In this document: positions 44,071 through 53,153 of the stretch, one piece after another
Layout: every line of letters starts with the position of its first letter
How positions within the stretch are numbered: position 1 is the first letter of the stretch
DNA from: Novosphingobium album (ex Liu et al. 2023)
GTDB taxonomy: Bacteria; Pseudomonadota; Alphaproteobacteria; Sphingomonadales; Sphingomonadaceae
Direction: 5' to 3'
DNA length: 64,000 bases
Assembly: GCF_029076845.1 (NCBI RefSeq)
Contig: NZ_JARESE010000020.1
Span: 124,001 to 188,000, forward strand
Translations under genes and position numbers: made by a program
Notes under the pieces: model-generated
Told to the model about the DNA's origin: nothing
Seen by the model: the letters and a program-made list of their open reading frames with translations, nothing else
Databases searched by the model: none

Positions 44071-44787
44071 TACGTTGGGCAGATAGGTCCGCCCGATCCG
44101 CAAGGCCTCGCCATCGGCGGTCTCGACCGACCAGACGCCAAGCCCTTCATGCCGAAGGCCCGTGACATGGTCCCGGCGCAGGATGGTGGAGCGGTGGATG
44201 CGGATGAACTTCGCCGGATCGAGCCGCGATTCCAGCCCCGTGATGGTCTGCAGCAGCAGATAGCTCTGCCCCGCGACATGGATGCGCACATAATCGCGCT
44301 CGGCATCGATGCGCTGCACGTCGGATGCGGCGACCCGCACCAGTTCGGAGCGATGCGGCACCCAGAATTCGCTGAGCCAGGCCTCTCCCGCGCTCTCGGG
44401 CCGGGCCGCGCGATCGGCCCGCCGCGCGACGACGCGCGCGATGGCGCGGCGCAGCCGGTCCGGCGCGACCGGCTTGAGCACATAGTCCACCGCGTCGAGA
44501 TCGAACGCCTCGACCGCGAATTCATCATGCGCGGTGACGAAGATGATCGCCGGCGGGTTCGCCAGCCGGCCCAGCCGCCGGGCGACGCCCAGCCCGTCGG
44601 TTTCGGGCATCGTCATGTCGAGCAGGACGAGATCGGGCGCCAGCGCGTCGATCAGCCGCAAGGCCGCCTGCCCGTCGTTCGCGGTGCCGACCACCGCGAC
44701 TTCATCGAGCCGCGAACAGATCACCTGCAACCGCTCGACCGCCAGCGGCTCGTCATCGACGATCAGCGCGCGCAAGGCTTCAGGCAC
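44050..44787 (-). CDS. LytTR-family response regulator
   Basis: A 245-residue regulator with a receiver domain (ALIVDDEPLAVERL; phospho-acceptor Asp57 in LVLLDMTMPETDG; FVTAHDEFAVEAFDLDAVDYVLKPV) and a C-terminal LytTR DNA-binding domain (about 140-245: HRSELVRVAASDVQRIDAERDYVRIHV, FIRIHRSTILRRDHV, LRIGRTYLPNVKKM). GTG start overlapping the kinase stop by 8 nt. LytTR proteins bind direct repeats, and phased AlgR-like repeats precede the convergent urcA gene, a likely target. Confidence 0.9.
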   Translation of the reverse strand: MPEALRALIVDDEPLAVERLQVICSRLDEVAVVGTANDGQAALRLIDALAPDLVLLDMTMPETDGLGVARRLGRLANPPAIIFVTAHDEFAVEAFDLDAVDYVLKPVAPDRLRRAIARVVARRADRAARPESAGEAWLSEFWVPHRSELVRVAASDVQRIDAERDYVRIHVAGQSYLLLQTITGLESRLDPAKFIRIHRSTILRRDHVTGLRHEGLGVWSVETADGEALRIGRTYLPNVKKMAGR

Positions 44788-46102
44788 GGGCGAGTTCCAG
44801 CGGAATGCGGATCACGGTGCTGAAGCCGCCATCGGCGCGCTTGCCGAAGGCAAGGCTGGCCGCGTCACCGAAGCGCGCGCGCAGGCGATCGCGCACATTG
44901 CCCAGGCCGATGCCGCAGCCATGCGTCTCGCCCTGGCGCGCGCCGGGGCCGTTGTCGCTGACCGAAAGGCACAGGAAACCGTCCTCGCGCCGCGCGGCGA
45001 TAGTGATCGTCACCGGCTCGCGCGTGCTGGCGACCGCGTACTTCACCGAGTTTTCGACAAGCGGCTGCAGGATCATGCCCGGCACCATCGCATCGGCGAC
45101 GTCGGCGTCAACATCGATTTGCGTGAGCAGCCGGCTGGGAAAGCGCACGCCCTCGATCGCGAGATAGAGCTGCTGCAGCTCGATCTCGTCGGCCAGCGGC
45201 AAGTCGTTGGTCGGATCGCCCGAAAGCGTGTGGCGATAGAAAGTGGAAAGCGTCTGGATCATCTGTTCGGCATCGTCCTGCCGCCCGGTCATGACCAGCG
45301 CGGACAGCGAATTGAGTGTGTTGAACAGGAAGTGCGGATTGACCTGATAGCGCAGCGAACGCAGCTCTGCGGCGGCGGCGGCGCGCCGGTATTCGCCTTC
45401 GCGCCGCTCGGCCGCGCGCGCTTCCTCGGCCTTGACCAGCGCGAAATAGAGCGCCGCCCAGGCGAGCACGAGGAAGTAGCGGCCGAACGCGGTATCGGCG
45501 ATCACCGCCCAGCGCTTGGTCGCGCGCTCGTCCGTCGGCGCCTGCAGCGTGATCTTCGATCCGGTTCCGGCCTGCGGCGGCTTGCCGGCCGGGGCGGCCG
45601 TCGGGGGAACGGCCGGAACCTGGGGCGCCCTGGCCGAATCCGGCGCTCCCGGAGCCGGAACCGGCGCCACGGGAGGGGCTGGCGGCTTGGGCGGGGCCGG
45701 CGGCAAGTCCACCAGGATATTGCCGGCATCGTCGCGCGAGATCCGCACATTGCCACCTTCGCCCTGCTGCTCGGCCGGCATCTCGCCGTCGATGTCGGAG
45801 AACACCGCCTCGTTGATCGCACCCAGCGCCAGCGAGACGGGCAGCGCGCCCAGCATCACGACCGCCACGCGCGTGCCGAACGAGCGCCGATCGAGCAATT
45901 GCAGCAGCGGCCAGAGCGCGGCCATCACCAGCATCGAGACGATGCAGATGGTCAGGCGGCGCGAGATGATCGGCCAGTCGAACTCGAACCCCAGGAAGAT
46001 CCCGCGCAGTGTCGCGACCAGGAAATAGCACGCCCACAGCGCGATCAGCGACGCGAGGACGAGCCGCGCCGGAACGCGCGCCTCTGGGATATCATCGTTC
46101 AT
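44780..46102 (-). CDS. LytS/AlgZ-type sensor histidine kinase
   Basis: A 440-residue sensor kinase. Four hydrophobic segments (about 12-37, 46-70, 77-97 and 203-223) frame an extracytoplasmic region with a long Pro/Ala-rich linker (about 133-178). The phospho-acceptor is His257 in LRYQVNPHFLFNTLNSLSALV (His_kinase family, 5TM-independent type), followed by PGMILQPLVENSVKYA (N box) and SVSDNGPGARQGETHGCGIGLGNVRDRL (G boxes). Cognate regulator immediately downstream. The start is uncertain: a longer form begins at 46141. Confidence 0.88.
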   Translation of the reverse strand: MNDDIPEARVPARLVLASLIALWACYFLVATLRGIFLGFEFDWPIISRRLTICIVSMLVMAALWPLLQLLDRRSFGTRVAVVMLGALPVSLALGAINEAVFSDIDGEMPAEQQGEGGNVRISRDDAGNILVDLPPAPPKPPAPPVAPVPAPGAPDSARAPQVPAVPPTAAPAGKPPQAGTGSKITLQAPTDERATKRWAVIADTAFGRYFLVLAWAALYFALVKAEEARAAERREGEYRRAAAAAELRSLRYQVNPHFLFNTLNSLSALVMTGRQDDAEQMIQTLSTFYRHTLSGDPTNDLPLADEIELQQLYLAIEGVRFPSRLLTQIDVDADVADAMVPGMILQPLVENSVKYAVASTREPVTITIAARREDGFLCLSVSDNGPGARQGETHGCGIGLGNVRDRLRARFGDAASLAFGKRADGGFSTVIRIPLELARA

Positions 46103-46222
46103 GACCGGCCCGCATAGCGCGGACCGGGCCATGCTGGCCATGCCGCCGGTCGGCGCGGATCAGCGCTTCGTCGAGCCGGGCCAGGGCCCGCCCGCGCCGA
46201 AAGGCCGCTGGCCAACGAAAGG

Positions 46223-47746
46223 TCAGCCCGCGACGAGATGGTCTTGCGCGATCTTCGCCTTCCAGACTTGCGGCGCGAGCTGGTGGACATTGTTGCCCTC
46301 GCTGTCGACCGCGACCGTCACCGGCATGTCCTCGACGGTGAATTCGTAGATCGCTTCCATGCCGAGGTCGGCGAAACCAAGCACCCTCGCCTCGCGGATC
46401 GCGCGGGCGACGAGATAGGCCGCGCCGCCCACCGCCATCAGGTAGGCGACCTTGTGCCTGGCGATCACCTCGGTCGCGCCCTGCCCGCGCTCGGCCTTGC
46501 CGATCATCGTCAGCAGGCCCAGCTCGCACATCATGTCGGTGAACTTGTCCATGCGGGTCGCGGTGGTCGGGCCGGCGGGGCCGACCACTTCGCCGACGAT
46601 CGGATCGACCGGGCCGACATAGTAGATCGCCCGGCCACGGAAATCGACCGGCAGTTCCTCGCCTTTCGCCAGCATGTCCTGGATGCGCTTGTGCGCCGCG
46701 TCACGGCCGGTGAGCATCTTGCCGTTGAGCAGCAGCCGGTCGCCATGCTTCCAGCTCTGCACTTCCTCCGCCGTCAGCGTGTCGAGATCGACGCGCCTGG
46801 CCTGCGCGTCGGGCGCCCAGGTGACGTCAGGCCAGTCGTCCAGTTTCGGGGTTTCGAGGAATTTCGGCCCCGAGCCGTCGAGCGTGAAATGCGCATGGCG
46901 CGTCGCCGAGCAGTTGGGGATCAGCGCCACCGGCTTGCCCGCCGCGTGGCACGGCCATTCCCTGACCTTGACGTCGAGCACCGTGGTCAGCCCGCCCAGC
47001 CCCTGCGCGCCGATGCCGAGCGCGTTGACCTTGTCGTACAGCTCGATGCGCAGCGCCTCGGTATCGGTCTGCGGGCCGCGCTCCTTGAGCTCGTGAATGT
47101 CGATCTCGTCCATCAGCGATTCCTTGGCGAGCAGGACCGCCTTTTCCGCCGTGCCGCCGATGCCGATGCCGATCTGGCCGGGCGGGCACCAGCCCGCGCC
47201 CATCTGTGGGATCATCTCCAGCACCCAGTCGACGATCGAATCGCTGGGGTTCATCATCTTGAACTTGGTCTTGTTTTCCGAGCCGCCGCCCTTGGCCGCA
47301 ACGTCTACCGACACCGTGCTGCCCGGCACCATCTCGACATTGAGCACGCAAGGCGTGTTGTCCCTGGTATTGCGCCGGGTGAAGGCGGGATCGGCGACGA
47401 TCGAGGCGCGCAGCTTGTTTCCCGGGTGCATATAGGCCCGGCGCACGCCTTCATCGACGACTTCCTGCAAGGACTTGTCCGATTCGAGCCGGCAGTTCTG
47501 CCCCCATTTCAGGAACACGTTGACGATGCCAGTGTCCTGGCAGATCGGCCGGTGGCCCTGCGCGCACATTTTCGAATTGGCCAGCACTTGCGCCATCGCG
47601 TCCTTCGCGGCGGGGTTCTCCTCGCGCTCCCAGGCTTTCGCCAGCGCGCGGATATAATCCATCGGATGGAAGTAGCTGATGTATTGCAGGGCATCGGCGA
47701 TGCTGTCGACAAGGTCGGCTTCGCGGATAGTCACCATTTCGGCCAT
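46223..47746 (-). CDS. fumA: fumarate hydratase, class I (4Fe-4S)
   Basis: A 507-residue single-chain class I fumarase of the TCA cycle, oxygen-sensitive because of its 4Fe-4S cluster. Cluster cysteines are expected in HRPICQDTGIVNVF, in NCSATRHAHF or nearby, and in the GWCPPGQIGIGIGGTAEKA region. The C-terminal beta domain has VGPVDPIVGEVVGPAGPTTATRMDKFTDMM and GKAERGQGATEVIARHKVAYLMAVGGAAYLV, corresponding to the catalytic beta subunit. AGGAG lies 10 nt before the start. Its cluster ties it to the SUF system encoded in this window. Confidence 0.93.
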   Translation of the reverse strand: MAEMVTIREADLVDSIADALQYISYFHPMDYIRALAKAWEREENPAAKDAMAQVLANSKMCAQGHRPICQDTGIVNVFLKWGQNCRLESDKSLQEVVDEGVRRAYMHPGNKLRASIVADPAFTRRNTRDNTPCVLNVEMVPGSTVSVDVAAKGGGSENKTKFKMMNPSDSIVDWVLEMIPQMGAGWCPPGQIGIGIGGTAEKAVLLAKESLMDEIDIHELKERGPQTDTEALRIELYDKVNALGIGAQGLGGLTTVLDVKVREWPCHAAGKPVALIPNCSATRHAHFTLDGSGPKFLETPKLDDWPDVTWAPDAQARRVDLDTLTAEEVQSWKHGDRLLLNGKMLTGRDAAHKRIQDMLAKGEELPVDFRGRAIYYVGPVDPIVGEVVGPAGPTTATRMDKFTDMMCELGLLTMIGKAERGQGATEVIARHKVAYLMAVGGAAYLVARAIREARVLGFADLGMEAIYEFTVEDMPVTVAVDSEGNNVHQLAPQVWKAKIAQDHLVAG

Positions 47747-47936
47747 GATCGTGCGCTCCTGAACGGCGGTGAGACGGTCGGGTGGAAGCAGCTGGTCGAT
47801 GCCGATTCCACTCCGGTCGATGCGTCTCTAGTCACGGCGGACCCATTCCGTCAAAGCGCTTGGCGTAGCAGGCCGCATGTCATAGAAGGCCCGGCGCTAT
47901 GCATTGTCCGCACCCGGGGCGGGCACATGAGGGAAA

Positions 47937-48548
47937 ATGCTCGCAATGACAATGACCGAGGATCGGCCCACCGCCTCATCGGAAGCGGCGCGCCGTGCCA
48001 TGATCGACAGCCAGTTGCGCACCAGCGGCGTCAACGAACCTTGGGTGCTGGCCGCGATGGCCAACGTGGCCCGTGAGGATTTCGTGCCCGAGGCGATGCG
48101 CGCCGCCGCCTATATCGACCGCGCGATCCCGCTGGGCAATGGCCGCTCGCTCGCCGCGCCGCTGGTCCATGGCCGGATGCTGGCCGAAGCCGCGCCCAAG
48201 CCGGCCGACAAGGCGCTGCTGGTGGGGGATGGCCAGGGCTATCTCGCCGCGCTGCTGCGCCCGCTGGTGGGCACGCTCGACGCGGTCGATCCGGCCGCGG
48301 CCACCAAGCCCGCAGCCAGCGACGGCTTTTCGCTGATCGTGATCGACGGCGCGATCGAGGAACTGCCGGCGGCGCTCGCCGCGCGGCTGGGCGAAGGTGG
48401 CCGCGTGGTGACGGGGCTGCTGCTGCGCGGCGTGACCCGGCTCGCGGTCGGCCGCAAGACCGCCGGCGAGGTCTCGCTGCTGCCGCTCGCCGAAATCGGC
48501 ATTCCGGTCCTTCCCGAATTCGCCGCGCCGAAACGCTGGAGCTTCTGA
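47937..48548 (+). CDS. degenerate protein-L-isoaspartate O-methyltransferase-like protein
   Basis: A 203-residue PCMT-family relative. RRAMIDSQLRTSGVNEPWVLAAMANVAREDFVPEAMRAAAYIDRAIPLGNGRSLAAPLVHGRML matches the PCMT N-terminal domain well. The SAM-binding part is shortened: LLVGDGQGYLAALLRPLVGTLDAVDP is followed directly by GFSLIVIDGAIEELPAAL, omitting roughly 30-40 residues between the first and fourth strands, so repair activity is doubtful. Three close start codons (47937, 47946, 47952). It is 2 nt from the tolC gene and shares its direction, as often seen in sphingomonads. Confidence 0.8.
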   Translation: MLAMTMTEDRPTASSEAARRAMIDSQLRTSGVNEPWVLAAMANVAREDFVPEAMRAAAYIDRAIPLGNGRSLAAPLVHGRMLAEAAPKPADKALLVGDGQGYLAALLRPLVGTLDAVDPAAATKPAASDGFSLIVIDGAIEELPAALAARLGEGGRVVTGLLLRGVTRLAVGRKTAGEVSLLPLAEIGIPVLPEFAAPKRWSF

Positions 48549-48550
48549 CC

Positions 48551-50005
48551 ATGATCCGCGCTGTCGGACGCGCCGGTCTGCTGACCGGGGCCTGCTTGCT
48601 GTTGACCGCCGGCGCGCAGGCTGCTTTCGCCGACACGCTGCGCGATGCCCTGGTGCTGGCCTACCAGACCAACCCGACGCTTGAATCCGCGCGGGCCCAG
48701 CAGCGCGCCACCGACGAAAGCGTGCCGATCGCGCGCGCCTCGGGCCTGCCCAGCCTCAGCGCCGACGCGACTTACACCGAATTCGTCAAGCGCAGCGCGA
48801 ACAGCTTCACCGCGCCCGAACGCGGGCTTTCGGCGGGCGTGGACCTGGGCGTGCCGATCTATTCGGGCGGCGCGGTGAAGAACCGGGTGAAGGCGGCGAA
48901 GAACCGGGTGCAAGCCGGCCAGGCGGACTTGCGCGGCACGGAAAGCGCGGTCTTCTCGCAAATCGTGGCGGCCTACATGGACGTGATCCAGAACCAGGCG
49001 ATCGTCGGGCTGAATCGCGGCAACGTGGACGTGCTCAACGTCAACCTGCAAGCGACCAGCGACCGTTTCGAGATCGGCGATCTCACCCGCACCGACGTGG
49101 CCCAGTCGCAATCGCGGCTGGCGCTGGCGCAAGGCGACGCGCGCAGCGCCGAGGCCAACCTGGCCGCCTCGCGCGAACGCTATATCCAGCTTGTCGGCAA
49201 AGTGCCCAACGCGCTGGAGCCACCGCCGCCGCTGCCCAACCTGCCGGTCTCGGCCGACGAAGCGGTTCGCGTCGCGCTGGACAACAATCCCGACATCCTC
49301 GCCTCCAAGGAACGCGTCGACGCGGCCGAGAACGACATCGACGTTGCCGGCGCGGGCCGCTTGCCCACCGTCAGCCTCTACACCTCGGGCGCGTACAACA
49401 ACTATTTCAACACGCTGGGCGGCGCCAATTCCGCGCAGATCAAGCAGACCGAGCAGACCGCGCAAGCCGGTGCGCGGCTGACCATTCCGCTGTTCCAGGG
49501 CGGCCGCCCGGCGGCGCAGCGCCGGCAGGCGCAGGCGCAAGCCTCGGCCGCGCTCGAAACCCAGATCGAGATCGAGCGCGACGTGATCGCGCAGACCCGC
49601 TCGGCCTATACCTCATGGACCGCCGCGAACGAGCTGATCCGCTCGGCGCAAGTGGCGGTGGAAGCCGCCGAGCTGAGCCTGGAAGGCGTGCGGGCGGAAA
49701 ACACCGTGGGCAACCGCACGATCCTCGACATCCTCAATGCCGAGCAGGAACTGCTCAACGCCCGCGTGCGGCTGGTGACGGCCCGGCGCAACGCCTACGT
49801 CGCCGGCTTCTCGCTGCTGGCCGCGATGGGCCGGGCCGAAGCGCGCGACCTCAATCTGGATGGCGGCACGCTGTACGACCCGGATCTCAACTACAAGCGC
49901 GTGCGCGGCAAGTGGTTCGACTGGGACGACGATCGCGCGCCGACCGTGCAATCGACACGCACCGTTGACACGCCGGTGCAGGACGGTGACATTCCACCGC
50001 AATGA
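48551..50005 (+). CDS. TolC-family outer-membrane efflux channel
   Basis: A 484-residue outer-membrane protein that joins efflux pumps or type I secretion systems. Signal peptide ends near AAFADT. The duplicated coiled-coil/beta-strand structure is visible: DTLRDALVLAYQTNPTLESARAQQRATDE and VSADEAVRVALDNNPDILASKERVDAAEND start the two repeats, and FEIGDLTRTDVAQSQSRLALAQ and NTVGNRTILDILNAEQELLNARVRLVTARRN are the inner helical parts. The acidic C-terminal tail (about 60 residues) is typical of TolC. A PopZ-like gene follows. Confidence 0.93.
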   Translation: MIRAVGRAGLLTGACLLLTAGAQAAFADTLRDALVLAYQTNPTLESARAQQRATDESVPIARASGLPSLSADATYTEFVKRSANSFTAPERGLSAGVDLGVPIYSGGAVKNRVKAAKNRVQAGQADLRGTESAVFSQIVAAYMDVIQNQAIVGLNRGNVDVLNVNLQATSDRFEIGDLTRTDVAQSQSRLALAQGDARSAEANLAASRERYIQLVGKVPNALEPPPPLPNLPVSADEAVRVALDNNPDILASKERVDAAENDIDVAGAGRLPTVSLYTSGAYNNYFNTLGGANSAQIKQTEQTAQAGARLTIPLFQGGRPAAQRRQAQAQASAALETQIEIERDVIAQTRSAYTSWTAANELIRSAQVAVEAAELSLEGVRAENTVGNRTILDILNAEQELLNARVRLVTARRNAYVAGFSLLAAMGRAEARDLNLDGGTLYDPDLNYKRVRGKWFDWDDDRAPTVQSTRTVDTPVQDGDIPPQ

Positions 50006-50028
50006 CTCAGCGCTCAGGGGGTAAAGCG

Positions 50029-50505
50029 ATGCGCCAGGCCGGGGAGCCTACCGTCGAGGAGATACTCGAATCGATCAAGCAGGTGATCGCGCGGGACAAC
50101 CGCGCGGGTGCCGCTGTCGAACGCCGCCGCCGCGCGACCGCCGGCGTGGCCGAGGAAGAACCGCTTGACGGCGCGGACGAGGCCGACGTGCTCGATCTCG
50201 CCGGCATGATCGAGATCGCCGACGAACCGGCCGAGGATGAGGACGATGAGGCCGAGGCGGCCGACGAGGCCCTGGTCAATCCCGAGGCGCGGGCCAGTAT
50301 GCGCGATTCGCTCGCCGCGCTGGCGATGCTGTCGCAGCCGGGCGTGCCGCCGCAGATCGTCCGTTCGGGCGAAACCTCGCTAGAAGGCCTGACGCGTGAT
50401 CTGCTGCGCCCGGCGCTGGCCGAATGGCTCGACAAGAACCTGCCGCCGATGGTCGAAAAGCTGGTGGCGGCCGAAATCGCCCGGATCGTCGGCAAGAAAG
50501 GCTGA
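50029..50505 (+). CDS. popZ: PopZ-like polar organising protein (DUF2497)
   Basis: A 158-residue scaffold protein. The N-terminal EPTVEEILESIKQVIARD and the C-terminal LEGLTRDLLRPALAEWLDKNLPPMVEKLVAAEIARIV are the two conserved PopZ/DUF2497 regions. Between them lies a highly acidic, low-complexity spacer (about 40-85: repeated Glu, Asp and Ala), as expected for the condensate-forming PopZ linker. In Caulobacter PopZ anchors the chromosome origin at the pole. An ATG at 50002 overlapping the tolC stop is an alternative start, but AGGGGG 7 nt upstream supports 50029. Confidence 0.85.
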   Translation: MRQAGEPTVEEILESIKQVIARDNRAGAAVERRRRATAGVAEEEPLDGADEADVLDLAGMIEIADEPAEDEDDEAEAADEALVNPEARASMRDSLAALAMLSQPGVPPQIVRSGETSLEGLTRDLLRPALAEWLDKNLPPMVEKLVAAEIARIVGKKG

Positions 50506-50556
50506 TGCCCGCCGCGCGGCTGGACCTGCCGCCGACCTGGCTCTAGGCCCCCAGCC

Positions 50557-50988
50557 ATGGCCAGACCCGAACCCGCGCTGCTCGATCCCGCGCGCTATCC
50601 GTTCCGCTGCGCGATCGACTTGCGCTTCGGCGATCTCGATCTCAACATGCATGTCAACAACGTCGCGTTCGCCGGCTTGCTGGAGGAAGGGCGCGTGCGG
50701 TTCCACCGGGCCAGCGGCTATCGCGAAAGCCTGGGGCCGAACAGCTCGGTCGTCGCGAGCCTGGCCATCGAATACCTGGGCGAAGGCCGCTATCCGATCC
50801 CCATCGCCATGCATGTCGCCGTCCTGGCCCTGGGGCGGACCAGCCACACGCTGGCCCAGCTTCTGATGCAGGAGGACCAGCCGATCGTCTTCGCGCGGAC
50901 CGTGCTGGTGACATCCGGGCCCGATGGCCCGGTCGCGCTCGGCCCGGATTTCCGCGAATCGGCCCAGCGCTGGATGCTCGCGGCCTAA
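50557..50988 (+). CDS. acyl-CoA thioesterase (4-hydroxybenzoyl-CoA thioesterase fold)
   Basis: A 143-residue hotdog-fold thioesterase. FRCAIDLRFGDLDLNMHVNNVAFAGLLEEGRVRFH contains the YbgC/FadM-type (R/Y)xxDxDxxxHVNN motif with the catalytic Asp. The rest (SLAIEYLGEGRYPIPIAMHVAVLALGRTSHTLAQLL) is the central beta-sheet. Acyl substrate unknown. It follows popZ by 51 nt. Confidence 0.87.
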   Translation: MARPEPALLDPARYPFRCAIDLRFGDLDLNMHVNNVAFAGLLEEGRVRFHRASGYRESLGPNSSVVASLAIEYLGEGRYPIPIAMHVAVLALGRTSHTLAQLLMQEDQPIVFARTVLVTSGPDGPVALGPDFRESAQRWMLAA

Positions 50989-51023
50989 GCATCGCGGATC
51001 GCGCACGCCCGATCGGCCCCCGA

Positions 51024-51323
51024 TCAGCCTTCCCGGTTGCGCTCATCCTCCAGCTTGTCGGCGATCGACTCGTCGTGGCCGGTGCCGCTGGAAAGGAACA
51101 CCAGCCCCATCAGCGCCGATGCCAGCAGCATGGTAAAGCCGATGCCCAGCGCGGTGGCGATGTAGAGGTGGATCGAAACCAGGCCATTGCTGCGGTAAAG
51201 CAGCCAGACCGATCCCGCCACCATCGTCACCGTCACGAGCATCATCCAGCGCATCACGCGGCGATAGCGCGCCCAGGCGAAGGCCGCGTTGTGCGGATCA
51301 TCCAGGGGCGAGCGCGGAATCAT
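51024..51323 (-). CDS. small two-helix membrane protein of unknown function
   Basis: A 99-residue protein with two hydrophobic segments (about 25-43 and 52-77) between an N-terminal basic cytoplasmic part (AFAWARYRRVMRW) and an acidic C-terminal tail (DESIADKLEDERN). No family recognised. The start MIPRSPLDDP fits. Isolated between convergent and divergent neighbours. Confidence 0.6.
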   Translation of the reverse strand: MIPRSPLDDPHNAAFAWARYRRVMRWMMLVTVTMVAGSVWLLYRSNGLVSIHLYIATALGIGFTMLLASALMGLVFLSSGTGHDESIADKLEDERNREG

Positions 51324-51455
51324 CGCGCCTCCTGTGCCCCTTTGCCCGCCCCGCCGCAAGCGCCGCGACCCTGGCCGGAGGCATGAATGCGGCGAAGTGG
51401 CGTGGCGGCCCGAGTTGTGATATTCTTTCACCCCAGAACAAGGGAGAGACAGAAA

Positions 51456-51884
51456 ATGACCATCGGTCGCCTGATCGAGGGCCGCGATGCCGCAGTCCTC
51501 ACCTGCCATGTCACCACGACGGTGCGCGATGCCGCCGCCATGCTGGCCGAGCGCCGGATCGGCGCCCTGCCGGTGATGCAGGGCGAAAGCCTGGCCGGCA
51601 TCTTTTCCGAACGCGACGTGATCTACCGCCTGCACGAATTCGGCCCGGCCGTGCTGGAACGCCCGGTGGGGGACGTGATGACCGCGCCCGCCGTCACGGT
51701 GACGACCGACACCACCGTGCTGGCCGCGCTTTCGCTGATGACCCGCCGCCGCATCCGCCACCTGCCGGTGGTCGACGAGGGCCGCATGGCCGGCTTCGTT
51801 TCGATCGGCGATCTGGTGAAATACCGCATCGACAAGATCGAATCCGAAGCCGAGGCGATGCGCAGCTATATCCAGATGGCCTGA
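51456..51884 (+). CDS. CBS-domain protein
   Basis: A 142-residue protein consisting of two CBS motifs (about 8-65 and 72-130), which form one Bateman module binding an adenine nucleotide: TVRDAAAMLAERRIGALPVMQGESLAGIFSERDVIYRL and TVLAALSLMTRRRIRHLPVVDEGRMAGFVSIGDLVKYR. Stand-alone CBS proteins of this type regulate other proteins. The target is unknown. GGGAGAGAC upstream of the ATG. Confidence 0.88.
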   Translation: MTIGRLIEGRDAAVLTCHVTTTVRDAAAMLAERRIGALPVMQGESLAGIFSERDVIYRLHEFGPAVLERPVGDVMTAPAVTVTTDTTVLAALSLMTRRRIRHLPVVDEGRMAGFVSIGDLVKYRIDKIESEAEAMRSYIQMA

Positions 51885-51972
51885 CGGGGCTGGCAGTCGA
51901 CGGACACGGCGCGCGGGCACCTTGGCGGGAAGGGCGCTTGCCGCGACACACGGCGGCGCCTACATTCAGGGC

Positions 51973-52305
51973 ATGAACATCCAGCCCGTCTCTCTCAGTC
52001 CCTCGGCCGCCGCGCGCGTCGCGACGATTGCCGGAAAGCAGGGCAAGCCCGCGATCCTGCGCCTTTCGGTCGAAGGCGGGGGCTGTTCCGGCTTCCAGTA
52101 CAAGTTCGGCCTGGCCGAAGCGCCCTATGGCGATGACGCGGTGACGGAAACCGATGGCGTGCGGCTGGTGGTCGATCCGGTCAGCCTCGATCTGGTGGCC
52201 GGCTGCACGGTCGATTTCGTCGAATCGCTGGGCGGCGCGGCCTTCCGCGTCGAAAACCCGAACGCGACCGCCGGCTGCGGCTGCGGATCGAGCTTCGCGG
52301 TCTGA
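51973..52305 (+). CDS. A-type iron-sulfur carrier (ErpA/IscA type)
   Basis: A 110-residue Fe-S carrier with the ligand cysteines Cys38 (GGGCSGFQY), Cys102 and Cys104 (AGCGCGSSF). The GGCSGFQYKF motif is closer to ErpA than the SufA-type at 22302. It is the second A-type protein of the window and is probably a general carrier for essential clients. xthA follows after 8 nt. Confidence 0.9.
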   Translation: MNIQPVSLSPSAAARVATIAGKQGKPAILRLSVEGGGCSGFQYKFGLAEAPYGDDAVTETDGVRLVVDPVSLDLVAGCTVDFVESLGGAAFRVENPNATAGCGCGSSFAV

Positions 52306-52313
52306 TCCCGCCC

Positions 52314-53105
52314 GTGACCACCGGCCCCCTGATCCGTGTAGCCAGCTTCAACATCAACGGCATCAAGGCCCGCTTGCCGCGCCTGCTCGAATGGCTGGAG
52401 GAAACCCGGCCCTCGGTCGCCTGCCTGCAGGAGATCAAGACGCAGGACGAGGGCTTTCCCGCCGACGAGTTCGAAAAGATCGGCTACCAGGCGATCTGGC
52501 ACGGGCAAAAGGGCTTCAACGGCGTCGCGATCCTGGCCGATGGCGAACGCCCGGTCGAAATCCAGCGCGGGCTCGACGGCGATCCCGAGGATGACCATTC
52601 GCGCTATCTTGAGGCGGAGGTTTTCGGCCTGCGGGTGGTGTGCATCTACTTGCCCAACGGCAATCCGCAGCCCGGCCCCAAGTTCGATTACAAGCTGCGC
52701 TGGATGAGCCGTCTGCGCGACCGGATGCGCGCGATCTCGGCGGAGGAAGTGCCGGCGATCGTCACGGGCGACTACAACGTCATCCCGCATGACCGCGATG
52801 TCTGGGCGCCCGCCGCGATGGCGGCCGATGCGCTGATGCAGCCCAAATCGCGCGATGCCTATATGCGGCTGCTGCACGATGGCTGGACCGATGCGCTGGC
52901 GCTGCACAATCCGCGCGGCGGCCTGTGGACCTATTGGGACTATCAGGCCGGCGCCTGGCAGCGCGATCACGGCTTTCGCATCGACCATGCGCTGCTCTCG
53001 CCCGAGCTGGCCGACCGGCTCGTCGCATGCGGCGTCGACAAGAGCTATCGCGGGCGCGAGAAGGCCAGCGACCACGCGCCGATGTGGGTCAGCCTCAAGG
53101 CCTGA
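52314..53105 (+). CDS. xthA: exodeoxyribonuclease III / AP endonuclease
   Basis: A 263-residue base-excision-repair enzyme. VASFNINGIKARLPRLLEWLEETRPSVACLQEIKTQD (metal-binding Asn and Glu), VCIYLPNGNP, VTGDYNVIPHDRDVW (catalytic Asp/Asn), GLWTYWDYQAGAWQRDHGFRIDHALLSPEL and ASDHAPMWVSL (catalytic His) are all intact. GTG start 8 nt after the ErpA-like gene. Confidence 0.95.
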   Translation: MTTGPLIRVASFNINGIKARLPRLLEWLEETRPSVACLQEIKTQDEGFPADEFEKIGYQAIWHGQKGFNGVAILADGERPVEIQRGLDGDPEDDHSRYLEAEVFGLRVVCIYLPNGNPQPGPKFDYKLRWMSRLRDRMRAISAEEVPAIVTGDYNVIPHDRDVWAPAAMAADALMQPKSRDAYMRLLHDGWTDALALHNPRGGLWTYWDYQAGAWQRDHGFRIDHALLSPELADRLVACGVDKSYRGREKASDHAPMWVSLKA

Positions 53106-53119
53106 CCCGGCGATGGCGG

Positions 53120-53143
53120 CTCCCGGCCCGCACAGGCCGGGAG
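53120..53143. other. perfect hairpin between convergent xthA and the SleB-like gene
   Basis: CTCCCGGCC and GGCCGGGAG form a 9-bp stem with a 6-nt loop. It has no U-tract on either strand, so it may stabilise 3' ends rather than terminate on its own. Confidence 0.45.
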
Positions 53144-53153
53144 AGCACCAATA

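Noticed and set aside
46238..48076. A 612-codon plus-strand frame opposite fumarase
   Set aside because: Antisense shadow of a well-conserved enzyme gene, no recognisable domain.
53120..53143. Intrinsic terminator between xthA and the SleB-like gene
   Set aside because: The hairpin is perfect, but neither strand has a U-tract, so it is listed only as a hairpin.
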